From positions 1-14,123 of the forward strand of contig JBCCHN010000136.1 in the NCBI GenBank assembly GCA_039028695.1: DNA of 14,123 nt. Direction: 5' to 3'. The translations under genes were made by a program, and so were the position numbers. How positions within the stretch are numbered: position 1 is the first letter of the stretch; the number at the start of each line of letters is the position of its first letter. Positions 1-6,982 of this stretch are shown here, piece after piece. The DNA is from JANQKX01 sp039028695. GTDB taxonomy: Bacteria > Pseudomonadota > Alphaproteobacteria > Kiloniellales > Kiloniellaceae. The notes beneath the pieces are model-generated. The model ran no database searches and was not told the origin of the DNA. It was given only the letters and a program-made list of their open reading frames with translations.

Positions 1-72
1 AGGAATAGGTATGCGGGCCGCTTTAACCGTGCTGGCACATGGCCCTACTCAGTTCCGTGTTGATACGAGGAC

Positions 73-102
73 TTGGCTTTAGGCTATTTTGGTCAATATT
101 TA
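73..102 (+). promoter_or_regulatory. Weak candidate sigma70-type promoter upstream of the MAPEG gene
   Basis: A TTGGCT hexamer (73-78) lies 18 bases before TATTTA (97-102), with AATATT (95-100) as an alternative at 16 bases. The elements are partial matches to the -35/-10 consensus and sit about 60 bases before the MAPEG start. Bases 1-72 show only short open ends of reading frames that stop at 61-63 and near 83. They could be the tail of an upstream gene, but nothing recognisable is encoded. Confidence 0.25.
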
Positions 103-163
103 GCTGAAGGCCATGTTGAAATGGATGCTTTCCTGCCCCTTGCCCCCCTGAAAGGACGTTACC

Positions 164-553
164 ATGATCGCACCAAGCATTACCCCCCTCTTTGCCGGCC
201 TGTTAACCCTCGTCTATCTCTTTCTCACCTTCACGGTGATTCGCGAGCGCGGCCGCTTGTCGGTTTCCTTGGGCGACGGAGGCGATCCTGCCTTCGAACG
301 CAAGATCCGCGGCCATGGCAACTTTGTGGAAACCGTGCCTTTGGCTTTGCTCCTCATGGTCTTGGCCGAATTGAGCGGCGCCGGAGCCGGTTTGCTCTAT
401 ACCATCGGCGGCCTCTTGCTGGCCGGGCGCCTGGTGCACGCCTGGTGCTTTATTTTCACTGCCAAGAACATGCCCGCCCGGGTCGCCGGCATGGTCATGA
501 CCATCCTTGCCATTGTCATCGCGGCCGGATCGAACCTTAGCCTCGCCCTTTAG
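164..553 (+). CDS. MAPEG family membrane protein
   Basis: The 129-residue protein matches the MAPEG family (membrane-associated proteins in eicosanoid and glutathione metabolism) in length and layout. There are about four hydrophobic segments, near residues 5-26, 56-72, 77-95 and 108-128. The family signature is a charged loop followed by a His-Gly-Asn-Phe-x-Glu element; here ERKIRGHGNFVETVPL lies at about residues 45-60. Bacterial members are inner-membrane proteins, some with glutathione transferase or peroxidase activity, but most are uncharacterised, so the substrate is unknown. The start is set by a good Shine-Dalgarno sequence, AAAGGACG (151-158), 5 bases before the ATG. A longer frame beginning at 73 is a different frame and has no family resemblance. 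The gene converges on the ureohydrolase gene with only 14 bases between stops and no clear terminator. Confidence 0.9.
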   Translation: MIAPSITPLFAGLLTLVYLFLTFTVIRERGRLSVSLGDGGDPAFERKIRGHGNFVETVPLALLLMVLAELSGAGAGLLYTIGGLLLAGRLVHAWCFIFTAKNMPARVAGMVMTILAIVIAAGSNLSLAL

Positions 554-567
554 GAACCGCGCAGGGC

Positions 568-1536
568 TCAATCGAAATAGCCGGCCCGCACCGTCGCGCC
601 GATAAAATTGCAGATCAGCCGTTCGGCATGCACCATCGTGGTGAGGCCCACATCGCGGCTGGGGGCAATCTCCACCAGATCCATGCCCAACACGCGGCCC
701 TTGCGCACCAGCCCGTGGATCAGCTTATGGGTCTGCGGCCAGGTCAAGCCGCCGGGCGTTTGCGCCATCACCGCCGGCATGATGGTCGGGTCCAAGCCAT
801 CCGCATCGATGGTCAGGTAATAGGGTCCGCCATCGGGAATCCGCTCCAGCACGGCCGCCATACCCATGTCGTGCATTTCATAGGCGCTGATGATATCGGC
901 GCCATATGAACGGGCGTCTTCCACCTCGCCCCGCCGCGCCGAGCCGATGCCGCGAATGCCGATCTGAATGATCTTGTCGAACCAAGGCATTTCCGAGGCC
1001 CGCCGGATCGGGCTGGAATAGCCCTCGGGCTCCCCATTGACCTCGTTGCGCCAGTCCAGGTGGGCATCCACATGCACCAGGGTGATGCCGTCGGCCAGTC
1101 CCTCAAGCGCCCGCATCACCGGAATGGGTATCCCATGATCGCCGCCAAGAGTAACGAGCGTCGCGCCGGCCTGAAAGATTTTGCGCGCCGCCGCTTCGGC
1201 CCGGCGATAATGCTCGCGGTGATCGGCCATGTCGGCTGTCACATTGCCACAGTCCACCACCATGATATCCCGATCGTCCAACAAAGGGCCGCCCAGGTCC
1301 CAGTCAAAATGGGTCCGCGTATAGGCCGGCATCTCCGAGGCCAGGCGCAGCGCATCGGGCGCCCGGCTCTGATCATTTGCCATCTCATCAGGGCTGTAGG
1401 GCATGCCAAAGGGAATACCCAGAATCGCCAAGTGAGCATCCAATCGCTCTAAATCCAGGGCCAGCGGAAAGTCCAAAAAGGTCCGGGGCGGCCCGCTGGG
1501 AGCCTGGGTGAGGGCTTGAGACGAATTTTGGGCCAC
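568..1536 (-). CDS. Agmatinase/arginase family ureohydrolase
   Basis: A 322-residue member of the Mn-dependent ureohydrolase superfamily, which removes urea from guanidino compounds such as agmatine, arginine or guanidino acids. The metal ligands are complete: GGDH (131-134, His134), HVDAHLD (155-161, giving Asp157, His159 and Asp161) and DADGLDP (244-250, giving Asp244 and Asp246). The length is normal. Agmatinase is the likeliest label. Substrate cannot be fixed from motifs, because this superfamily also contains guanidinobutyrase, guanidinopropionase and formimidoylglutamase. The start is GTG at 1536, preceded on the coding strand by a purine-rich GGGGGGAGAAGAG stretch. The gene begins 15 bases after the stop of the lipoprotein gene, so the two are probably co-transcribed. 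No polyamine or amino-acid transport gene lies beside it. Confidence 0.88.
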   Translation of the reverse strand: MAQNSSQALTQAPSGPPRTFLDFPLALDLERLDAHLAILGIPFGMPYSPDEMANDQSRAPDALRLASEMPAYTRTHFDWDLGGPLLDDRDIMVVDCGNVTADMADHREHYRRAEAAARKIFQAGATLVTLGGDHGIPIPVMRALEGLADGITLVHVDAHLDWRNEVNGEPEGYSSPIRRASEMPWFDKIIQIGIRGIGSARRGEVEDARSYGADIISAYEMHDMGMAAVLERIPDGGPYYLTIDADGLDPTIMPAVMAQTPGGLTWPQTHKLIHGLVRKGRVLGMDLVEIAPSRDVGLTTMVHAERLICNFIGATVRAGYFD

Positions 1537-1551
1537 CTCTTCTCCCCCCGT

Positions 1552-2538
1552 TCAGTTTTTGGCACTCGGACGCGCGGCAATGGTGGCGGGAAAATCCTTG
1601 ATGTTTTCCAGCGAGGGCTCAAAGCGGGTGACCTGACTGCGCACATAGGTCACCTTGACCTCGCCCGCCCAATAAGTCGCCTGCGACACCACCTCGGAAT
1701 AGAGTTCCAGGCCCGTCTGAGGATCCACCAAGGAAAAACCGCCCACGCGCCCCTGACCGCTATAGATCTCACCGTCCACATCGATGGTCCCATCAATCCG
1801 GCCTAGCACCAGAGCACGGTTTTCGAAGAGGGTGTTGCCGATCGGGCTCCAAAAGGCTTCTCCGCTCAGGCGCGTTTTATTTTCCGTCTTTGTGCTGAGC
1901 AGCAGTGCAAAGCGTTGCAGCGGTATGGGAAAGCGGTCTCCTTCTTCGATGACCAGGCGCCGGGTCAAGGACTCGTAATAGGGCACCGTATCGGCGCGCG
2001 GCCGGATGTCCACATCCATGCCATCTGGCGCATAGCTCTCCTGCAGAAGTGTGGAACGGGGGTCAATGTCGAAATCCAACACCTCGCCGCTCTTGCTTAA
2101 TTGATAGGTGAGCAAGAGCGCCGGGTCCTTGAAGCGATGGGTCTTTGCCGGCTGATTGCCCGCCTTGGTGCTGACCGAAACATGCCGGGACACAAGCTCT
2201 ACAAGAAGGTTTTCCGCCTGGGACTCGATTTTGGCCAAGCCTTCCATTTTCAGCCCGATATCGGCGTCCAGATTGATACGGATTTCTGTATTGCGATCCA
2301 AAGGCGCGCTGGCCGATAGGGTGACTCCATTTGCGGTTTTGGTTTCAAAACGATGAGTGCCGACGGGATCGAAACGCACGGCAACAGGATTTTCCAGCGG
2401 CAAGACCTCGCCCTGATAGCTCGGGAAGTCGATGTACTTCGGGTTGTCGCCAAAACTTTGGCATCCTGCCAAGCCCGCTAAGGCTGCCAAGGCCATAAGC
2501 CTTGCCCAACCGACCGTCCTGGTTCCGCGCCTTGCCAT
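1552..2538 (-). CDS. Hypothetical lipoprotein, probably outer-membrane anchored
   Basis: I do not recognise this family. From the ATG at 2538 it has 328 residues. An Arg-rich n-region and a hydrophobic core (about 12-25) lead to a lipobox LAGC with Cys26, as recognised by signal peptidase II. Gln follows the Cys, and absence of Asp at +2 favours outer-membrane sorting. The rest is soluble and looks beta-rich, with alternating hydrophobic and charged stretches, no further membrane segment and no catalytic motif I can name. A GTG 24 bases upstream (2562) would give 336 residues. The ATG is preferred because GAGGAG lies at a suitable distance and the signal peptide then starts normally. The gene follows the HAD phosphatase gene after 136 bases and precedes the ureohydrolase gene by 15 bases, so co-expression with the latter is likely. 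A periplasmic or envelope role is inferred only from the lipobox. Confidence 0.75.
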   Translation of the reverse strand: MARRGTRTVGWARLMALAALAGLAGCQSFGDNPKYIDFPSYQGEVLPLENPVAVRFDPVGTHRFETKTANGVTLSASAPLDRNTEIRINLDADIGLKMEGLAKIESQAENLLVELVSRHVSVSTKAGNQPAKTHRFKDPALLLTYQLSKSGEVLDFDIDPRSTLLQESYAPDGMDVDIRPRADTVPYYESLTRRLVIEEGDRFPIPLQRFALLLSTKTENKTRLSGEAFWSPIGNTLFENRALVLGRIDGTIDVDGEIYSGQGRVGGFSLVDPQTGLELYSEVVSQATYWAGEVKVTYVRSQVTRFEPSLENIKDFPATIAARPSAKN

Positions 2539-2674
2539 AATCTGCTCGCTCCTCAAGGGCACCTCTGGCCGGCCCCGCTTGCCCGGCTAGAGGATGATTC
2601 TTCACCCATGACCATACCGCTTGCCCCCTCAAGCGCAATGCAATTTACCTTGAAGCAAGCCGGCACTCCTGGCT

Positions 2675-3388
2675 TTAAATTATGGAAACTCTATCTAAGA
2701 GGGTCTCTAAGTCAGCAATGCTATCTATTACATGGTGAGCATGAGGGGTCAGATCCTGCTCCAGACTGGTTCCCGTTAGCACGCCCACCAAAAGACCGGC
2801 GCCCGCCGCGCGGCCCATTTCCATGTCGTGCAGGTTATCGCCCACCACCGCCACGTTAACAGGCGACAGGCCGGTTGCCCCGCAAAATCCCTCGACCATG
2901 CCCGGTCCCGGTTTGCGACCGTGGCCCGAATCATAGCCCGCGACAAAGTCCATATGGGCCAAAATCCCAAAGTCCTTGAGGCTGCCGTAGGCGCCGCGCT
3001 CGCTATCGCTGGTCGCCACGCCCAGGGTTAAGTTCCGGTTCTTCAAGCCCGCAATCACCTCCGCCAGTCCGGCTACCGGAACCGCGCCTGTTTCCCCGTG
3101 CGCTGCAAAAAGGTCGGACAGCTCCTCATAAATGGCTTCCACATCCTGTTCAGGGACAAAGGAATGGAAATATTCGGCAATCTCGCGATTGCTGGCCGCC
3201 GCCAAGAGGGAGCCCGAGGCAACCCGGTCGGTTGCCGGATCATAGCCCGCGCCCACCAACATCTTTTCAGATATTGCGGCGTTGCCACCAGCCACATGCA
3301 AGGCAACCTTTTTGTTCGCCGGCATCCAACTGCCCCAATAGTCCAGCAAGGTGCCGTCCTTGTCGAACAAAATACCCTTGATTTTCAT
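2675..3388 (-). CDS. HAD-superfamily hydrolase, phosphoglycolate phosphatase-like
   Basis: A 237-residue haloacid-dehalogenase-superfamily phosphatase of the Gph/PGP type (subfamily I with an alpha-helical cap). All four motifs are present: motif I DKDGTL with nucleophile Asp9 and acid/base Asp11, motif II VATSDS (Thr126), motif III lysine in GRKPGP (Lys159), and motif IV VVGDNLHDMEMG (Asp184, Asp188). The cap lies between residues about 16 and 100. Such enzymes dephosphorylate 2-phosphoglycolate or other small phosphate esters in the cytoplasm. The substrate is not readable from sequence, and no Calvin-cycle or DNA-repair gene sits beside it to argue for glycolate salvage. The ATG start has only a weak AGAG upstream. 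It is divergent from the oxygenase gene across 221 bases and lies upstream of the lipoprotein gene on the same strand. Confidence 0.88.
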   Translation of the reverse strand: MKIKGILFDKDGTLLDYWGSWMPANKKVALHVAGGNAAISEKMLVGAGYDPATDRVASGSLLAAASNREIAEYFHSFVPEQDVEAIYEELSDLFAAHGETGAVPVAGLAEVIAGLKNRNLTLGVATSDSERGAYGSLKDFGILAHMDFVAGYDSGHGRKPGPGMVEGFCGATGLSPVNVAVVGDNLHDMEMGRAAGAGLLVGVLTGTSLEQDLTPHAHHVIDSIADLETLLDRVSII

Positions 3389-3539
3389 GGCTCTGGCACA
3401 CCCGATCCAACCCTAACAGACCCTGGAGACATAGCCCGACACTGGGCCGCGAGGCAACCGGCAATCTCTGCTACATCTTGAGAGATTTCCGCAACAAGAA
3501 CGGGCCAAAATTATCCCAATAGAGGCGGAGATGTGGAAT

Positions 3540-3552
3540 ACCCTATAAGGGT
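3540..3552. promoter_or_regulatory. Perfect inverted repeat over a -10-like hexamer, candidate operator
   Basis: ACCCT (3540-3544), a 3-base spacer ATA, then AGGGT (3548-3552) form an exact inverted repeat. It contains TATAAG (3544-3549), a five-of-six match to the -10 consensus on the plus strand. I see no convincing -35 at 16-18 bases, which would fit an activator-dependent or repressed promoter. It lies 57 bases before the oxygenase start in the divergent region 3389-3609. A regulator binding here could control either side, but none is encoded in the window. Confidence 0.4.
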
Positions 3553-3609
3553 CATTGCGCGACAAGCTCCCATCGCTGATGATCATTGGCAGCCTAAGAG
3601 GAGAAGCCG

Positions 3610-4506
3610 ATGAGCATAGAAAACATCGACACGGTCCCTTGGAGAGTGTTTGACGACGCCCGTGTGCTGGCCACCGAAGCCCAAGCGCCGGACTATGTCG
3701 CCGACCCCGCCGATATCGATAGATTTGAGCAGGATGGTGTCGTTCTTTTGCGCGGTGCTTTTGCCGATTGGGTGGAACCGCTCCGCGCCGGGCTAGAGAA
3801 GAACCTGGCCTCGCCTCTGGATTATGCCTTTCCTTGCGAGGCAGTTCAAAAAGGTGAGGGCGGACGGTTCTTTGACAGCTATTGCAATTGGCAGCGCATC
3901 GAACCCTATCGGGACTTCGTGCTAAAATCTCAGGCCGCCTCCATGGCGGGCCAATTCATGCGCTCTAAAACCGCGCAGTTTTTTCACGATCACGCCTTTT
4001 GCAAGGAACCAGGCACGCAAAGTGCTACGCCCTGGCATCAGGATCTGCCCTATTATTGCGTCGATGGCCGCCAGACTGTGAGCATCTATGTGTCGCTAGA
4101 TCACGCCCCAGCAGACGTTGCCGTGCGCTTCGTGCGCGGCTCCCATCGCGCACCCAAGCTATACCACCCTTTGGGCTTTTCCGACGGGGATCAATTGGGC
4201 GATCAATCGAACGGCGAGGCAGGGCTGGAAATGGTGCCCGATATCGAAGCACACCCCGATGACTATGACCTAGCGGCTTGGGCCTTAGATCCGGGTGATG
4301 CGGTCTTGTTCAGTTTTCGCACTCTTCATGGGACCACCAACGCTCAGCTTAAATCCCGGCGCCGGGCCTTTTCCACGCGCGGGCTCGGTGACGATGCTCG
4401 CTTCTGTAATCGCGGCGAGACCTCGCCGCCGTACAAAGACATCCAAGTCGATGACGGGGCGCGTATGCCCGAAGACTGTTTTCCCGTGCTGTGGCAAAGA
4501 AGCTGA
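3610..4506 (+). CDS. Phytanoyl-CoA dioxygenase (PhyH) family 2-oxoglutarate/Fe(II) oxygenase
   Basis: A 298-residue PhyH-family protein. The facial triad is readable: the HxD motif in PWHQDLPYY (His143, Asp145) and the distal His240 in RTLHGTTN. An arginine cluster, Arg250-252, 10-12 residues further on is the expected anchor for the 2-oxoglutarate carboxylate. It should therefore be a non-haem iron hydroxylase using O2 and 2-oxoglutarate. The family hydroxylates very diverse small molecules (phytanoyl-CoA, ectoine, 2-aminoethylphosphonate, halogenated or polyketide substrates), so the substrate is unknown. The start is firm: AAGAGGAG (3596-3603) lies 6 bases before the ATG. It is the first gene of a plus-strand set with an aldolase-like and an enolase-superfamily gene, suggesting a role in processing a hydroxy- or sugar-acid-like compound. 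The 197-base gap to the aldolase gene leaves room for a separate promoter. Confidence 0.9.
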   Translation: MSIENIDTVPWRVFDDARVLATEAQAPDYVADPADIDRFEQDGVVLLRGAFADWVEPLRAGLEKNLASPLDYAFPCEAVQKGEGGRFFDSYCNWQRIEPYRDFVLKSQAASMAGQFMRSKTAQFFHDHAFCKEPGTQSATPWHQDLPYYCVDGRQTVSIYVSLDHAPADVAVRFVRGSHRAPKLYHPLGFSDGDQLGDQSNGEAGLEMVPDIEAHPDDYDLAAWALDPGDAVLFSFRTLHGTTNAQLKSRRRAFSTRGLGDDARFCNRGETSPPYKDIQVDDGARMPEDCFPVLWQRS

Positions 4507-4572
4507 CCACACAAAGATTAAACGGACTTCGGATTATCGAAGGCCATTTGCGCTAGTCATCTGGCACCCTTG

Positions 4573-4591
4573 AGGCACGGGTCCAGTGCCT
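4573..4591 (+). repeat. Hairpin between the oxygenase and aldolase-like genes
   Basis: AGGCAC (4573-4578) and GTGCCT (4586-4591) form a perfect 6-bp stem with a 7-base loop, 67 bases past the oxygenase stop. No T-run follows, so it is not a standard intrinsic terminator. It may be a processing or stabilising hairpin in a shared transcript. The rest of the gap 4507-4703 contains no supported gene. Confidence 0.35.
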
Positions 4592-4703
4592 GCTGAGCTT
4601 TGCGCACGCGACCGGCAACCCTTGTCAGCTGCTCAGTAAGAGGCCAAACTTCAGCGGAAAGCTCCCAAAAAAGCCGAAAAGCGGAGAGGGTCGGACTGAA
4701 AAA

Positions 4704-5477
4704 ATGACAGGTGATGTCGCCTTCGAAGCGCGCGAGAATATGACTGCGGGGGAATGGAACAGTCGGGTCGCCTGCGCCGCGGGGCATCATATTCTCGAAA
4801 TCTACAAGCTCACGGACTTGGTCGAAGGTGTTCTTGCCCTTCGCGTTGAGGATGATCCTGAAGCATATCTGTTGAAGACCTATAGAACCTTTTTCGACGA
4901 GGTTCGCGCTTCCGATTTGATCAAGGTCCGCTTCGATGAGGAACCCGATGCCGGACCGGGTCGACCATTGAACTATTCGTCCTGTGCCCAAGCCAAGGGC
5001 GTGCTCGTTCGCAAGCCCCAGATTAACTGCATGCTGCATACCCACATTCCAGCCGCCACCGTGGTGGCTTCACTGGAATGCGGATTAATGCCCCTTGTTC
5101 AGCATGCGCTGATCGTGTTGAACGATTTGGTCTATGTGGACTGCGATATCGGCAATGATGACAACGCTGTCGAGGACATTGTCCATCAAATGGGAGACAA
5201 GCGGATCTGTATGATTCGTAATCATGGGGTTTTTGTCATGGGTCGGACGGTTCAAGAAGTCCTGTTCCTAGCCATCACCCTGGAATATGCCTGCAAATGC
5301 CAGCTTGATGCCATGCACAGCAATGCGAAGTTCATGACCTTCGATCCTGCGACAGCCCATGACCTGTCACGGGAATTTACAACTGACCCCAATAACCGGC
5401 TGGCCTTCGATGGGACCTTGCAGTGGGAGGGCTGGCTGCGCAAGTTGGATCGCATGGGCGCACCCTACAATCAGTGA
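4704..5477 (+). CDS. Class II aldolase/adducin-like protein with altered active site
   Basis: A 257-residue protein of the class II aldolase/adducin fold. Support comes from the FFDEVRASDLIKVRFD segment (about 63-78), the LHTHIP motif (His112, His114) and NHG with His174 (173-175), which match the two central and one distal zinc ligands of FucA-type enzymes. Two usual elements are not visible. The N-terminal NHIS/GN-type substrate-phosphate motif is replaced by VEGVLALRV (about 40-48). The catalytic Glu or its His substitute before the HTH motif falls in SSCAQAKGVL. It may therefore be a non-aldolase member (epimerase, decarboxylase or binding role). The ATG at 4704 has a poor ribosome site, with GAGAGGG about 14 bases away; ATG 4740 is an alternative. 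The enolase-superfamily gene begins 52 bases downstream, so co-transcription is likely. Confidence 0.85.
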   Translation: MTGDVAFEARENMTAGEWNSRVACAAGHHILEIYKLTDLVEGVLALRVEDDPEAYLLKTYRTFFDEVRASDLIKVRFDEEPDAGPGRPLNYSSCAQAKGVLVRKPQINCMLHTHIPAATVVASLECGLMPLVQHALIVLNDLVYVDCDIGNDDNAVEDIVHQMGDKRICMIRNHGVFVMGRTVQEVLFLAITLEYACKCQLDAMHSNAKFMTFDPATAHDLSREFTTDPNNRLAFDGTLQWEGWLRKLDRMGAPYNQ

Positions 5478-5529
5478 CCGCCGACAAAAGCCGTTCGTTC
5501 CATGAACCCAACAAGGAAAGTACCCCCAA

Positions 5530-6636
5530 TTGAATGACAAGATCATCTCGATTGCACCTTATGTGATTCCAGGCGACCCGGAACCCCATCCCTGGTGGTC
5601 GCGCAAAGCCTATGTTCTGGTGCGGGTGGAAACCGCGGACGGTGTCGTCGGTTGGGGTGAATGCCACCTGCTCAGTTTTCGGGAAGACGGCTTGGTCGCG
5701 ATGATCCGCACCGTCGCCGAGCGATGGGTCGGGCGATCGTCAGGCGCCATCCGTTCCTTGCTTCGAGAAGCCTACCAATCCTTCGGCCAGCAGCGGCCGG
5801 GGTTGGAAGTTTATAGCGCCTATGCCGGTGTCGAAATTGCCCTATGGGATGTACTCGGCAAACGCTTAGGCGTTCCGGTCCATCAGTTGCTTGGCGGTGC
5901 CCTCTACGACTCTGTGGGTGTTTATGCCAATATCTACTCGCCCTTTCCTCAGGCGCCCGAAAAGTTCGCGGAGATGGCTGCGTACCAAGCGGCGCAAGGG
6001 CATCGAGCCATTAAGCTCTACCCTTTTGAAGCCGGCTCCACCGTGGCGGATGGCGTCGCCATCCTCGCAGCCGTCCGGGATGCGGTTGGGCCCGATGTCG
6101 GGCTCGCGGTTGACCTGTGGCGACGCGCAGATCCCGCTCGGGCGCTTGAATTGGCGCGGGCGATGGAGCGCTTCGAGCTGCTATGGATTGAGGACCCTTT
6201 TGCACCCACCGATCCGGCCAGCCTGCGGTATCTGCGTAATTCCATGAAACAGCCCCTGCTGACCGGAGAAACCTTGCCTACCCGGCGCGAGTTCGCCCCC
6301 CTGTTTGCCGAACGCGCCGTGGATATTATCAATCCGGACATTTGCCAATCGGGTCTTCTCGAAATGCAAGCCATCGCCGCCATGGCCGAGCCCGCCTATA
6401 TTTCCCTATCGCCCCACAACTCAAACAGCATGGCCCTGGGAACCGCAGCCGCCGTGCACGCCAGCTTGGGCATCACCAACCTGGGCCTATTGGAGTACTT
6501 CCCCCTCTTCGAGACCGCCCTGGACGATCTATGTGTGGGCAGACCTCCCGTCCGCGACGGCATCATTGAACGACCCGACGCGCCCGGACTGGGGATCGAA
6601 TTCGACGAAAAGGCCATGCAGAAGTACCGCTTATAG
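5530..6636 (+). CDS. Enolase-superfamily enzyme, mandelate racemase group, probable acid-sugar dehydratase
   Basis: A 368-residue mandelate racemase/muconate lactonizing enzyme family protein of normal length. The N-terminal capping domain covers about residues 1-125, followed by the barrel. Metal ligands are Asp195 (AVDLW), Glu221 (WIEDP) and Glu247 (LTGETL). The His-Asp dyad typical of the mandelate racemase subgroup is Asp270 (NPD) with His296 (SPHN), and Glu322 (LEYFP) matches the conserved C-terminal Glu. The first catalytic position is Lys162 in KLYPF, giving K-x-Y rather than K-x-K or K-x-H. These features suggest proton abstraction alpha to a carboxylate and dehydration of a sugar acid, but the substrate is unknown. 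The start is TTG, with AAGGAAAG ending 11 bases upstream; no nearby ATG keeps the conserved N-terminus. It probably shares a transcript with the aldolase-like gene. Confidence 0.9.
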   Translation: MNDKIISIAPYVIPGDPEPHPWWSRKAYVLVRVETADGVVGWGECHLLSFREDGLVAMIRTVAERWVGRSSGAIRSLLREAYQSFGQQRPGLEVYSAYAGVEIALWDVLGKRLGVPVHQLLGGALYDSVGVYANIYSPFPQAPEKFAEMAAYQAAQGHRAIKLYPFEAGSTVADGVAILAAVRDAVGPDVGLAVDLWRRADPARALELARAMERFELLWIEDPFAPTDPASLRYLRNSMKQPLLTGETLPTRREFAPLFAERAVDIINPDICQSGLLEMQAIAAMAEPAYISLSPHNSNSMALGTAAAVHASLGITNLGLLEYFPLFETALDDLCVGRPPVRDGIIERPDAPGLGIEFDEKAMQKYRL

Positions 6637-6850
6637 ATCGTGCCATGAAGGGAAGTGGCATTATGGCCCAATTCAAAGGCGCGCCGGATTGCCGCTTGTT
6701 CCGATTTATCCTTGCCATGTGACTGACCATCCGACAAATATCACCGTCCCTTTTAGTCGTGAAAGAAGCAGATTTTGCCTTCGTAATCGCCGGTCTCACC
6801 TGAACTCGCTCGAACGCTCGGTCCTTAACTGTGACCGATAAAATTTACCT

Positions 6851-6942
6851 GCGTTCGCCGGAGTGGCGGAATGAGGCCGGTTTGGCAAACTAATGTCTTG
6901 GCCTCTTTCGATGCCGCGTCGCCCAACTTGGCGATTTTTTTT
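6851..6942 (+). ncRNA. Candidate small RNA or regulatory leader ending in an intrinsic terminator
   Basis: TAAAAT (6839-6844) could be a -10 box placing a transcript start near 6851; no good -35 is visible. The transcript would fold into CGCC/GGCG (6856-6859 with 6865-6868), then GAGGCC/GGCCTC (6873-6878 with 6900-6905). The loop of the second stem contains GTTT/AAAC (6880-6883 with 6887-6890). The terminator stem with eight T's (6919-6942) follows. The result is a compact RNA of about 92 bases. I do not recognise it as tmRNA, SRP RNA, 6S RNA or a known riboswitch. It could be a free small RNA, an attenuating leader of the DUF1062 gene, or merely the 3' end of the upstream operon. The first 16 bases of the stem region resemble a tRNA-Leu 5' end but no tRNA follows. 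Confidence 0.4.
6919..6942 (+). terminator. Rho-independent terminator
   Basis: TCGCC (6919-6923) pairs perfectly with GGCGA (6930-6934) across a 6-base loop, followed directly by eight T's (6935-6942). The stem is short but the U-run is strong. It lies 283 bases after the enolase-superfamily stop and 79 bases before the DUF1062 start. That position suits termination of a small RNA or upstream transcript, or attenuation of the gene that follows. Confidence 0.65.
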
Positions 6943-6982
6943 CTACCACTGTGCCTAAACCGACCCATCGGGTTGTCCTCCT

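Noticed and set aside
73..540. 155-codon open frame overlapping the MAPEG gene
   Set aside because: Arg/Pro/His-rich composition of an out-of-frame GC-rich reading; the overlapping MAPEG frame has family motifs and a good ribosome site.
2618..2635. CGCTTG/CAAGCG hairpin between the HAD and lipoprotein genes as a terminator
   Set aside because: A perfect 6-bp stem but no T-run on either strand, so termination is not supported.
4622..4650. TTGTCA before the aldolase-like gene as a promoter
   Set aside because: No -10-like hexamer at 16-18 bases.
4557..5045. 162-codon minus-strand open frame across the start of the aldolase-like gene
   Set aside because: It is the opposite-strand reading of the aldolase-like gene and shows no domain of its own.
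6305..6841. 178-codon plus-strand open frame running past the enolase-superfamily stop
   Set aside because: Mostly a shifted reading of the enolase-superfamily gene; its tail in the spacer has no ribosome site or recognisable domain.
6857..6950. Complete tRNA-Leu gene
   Set aside because: Only the 5' end resembles tRNA-Leu; there is no matching acceptor 3' strand, T arm or leucine anticodon loop.
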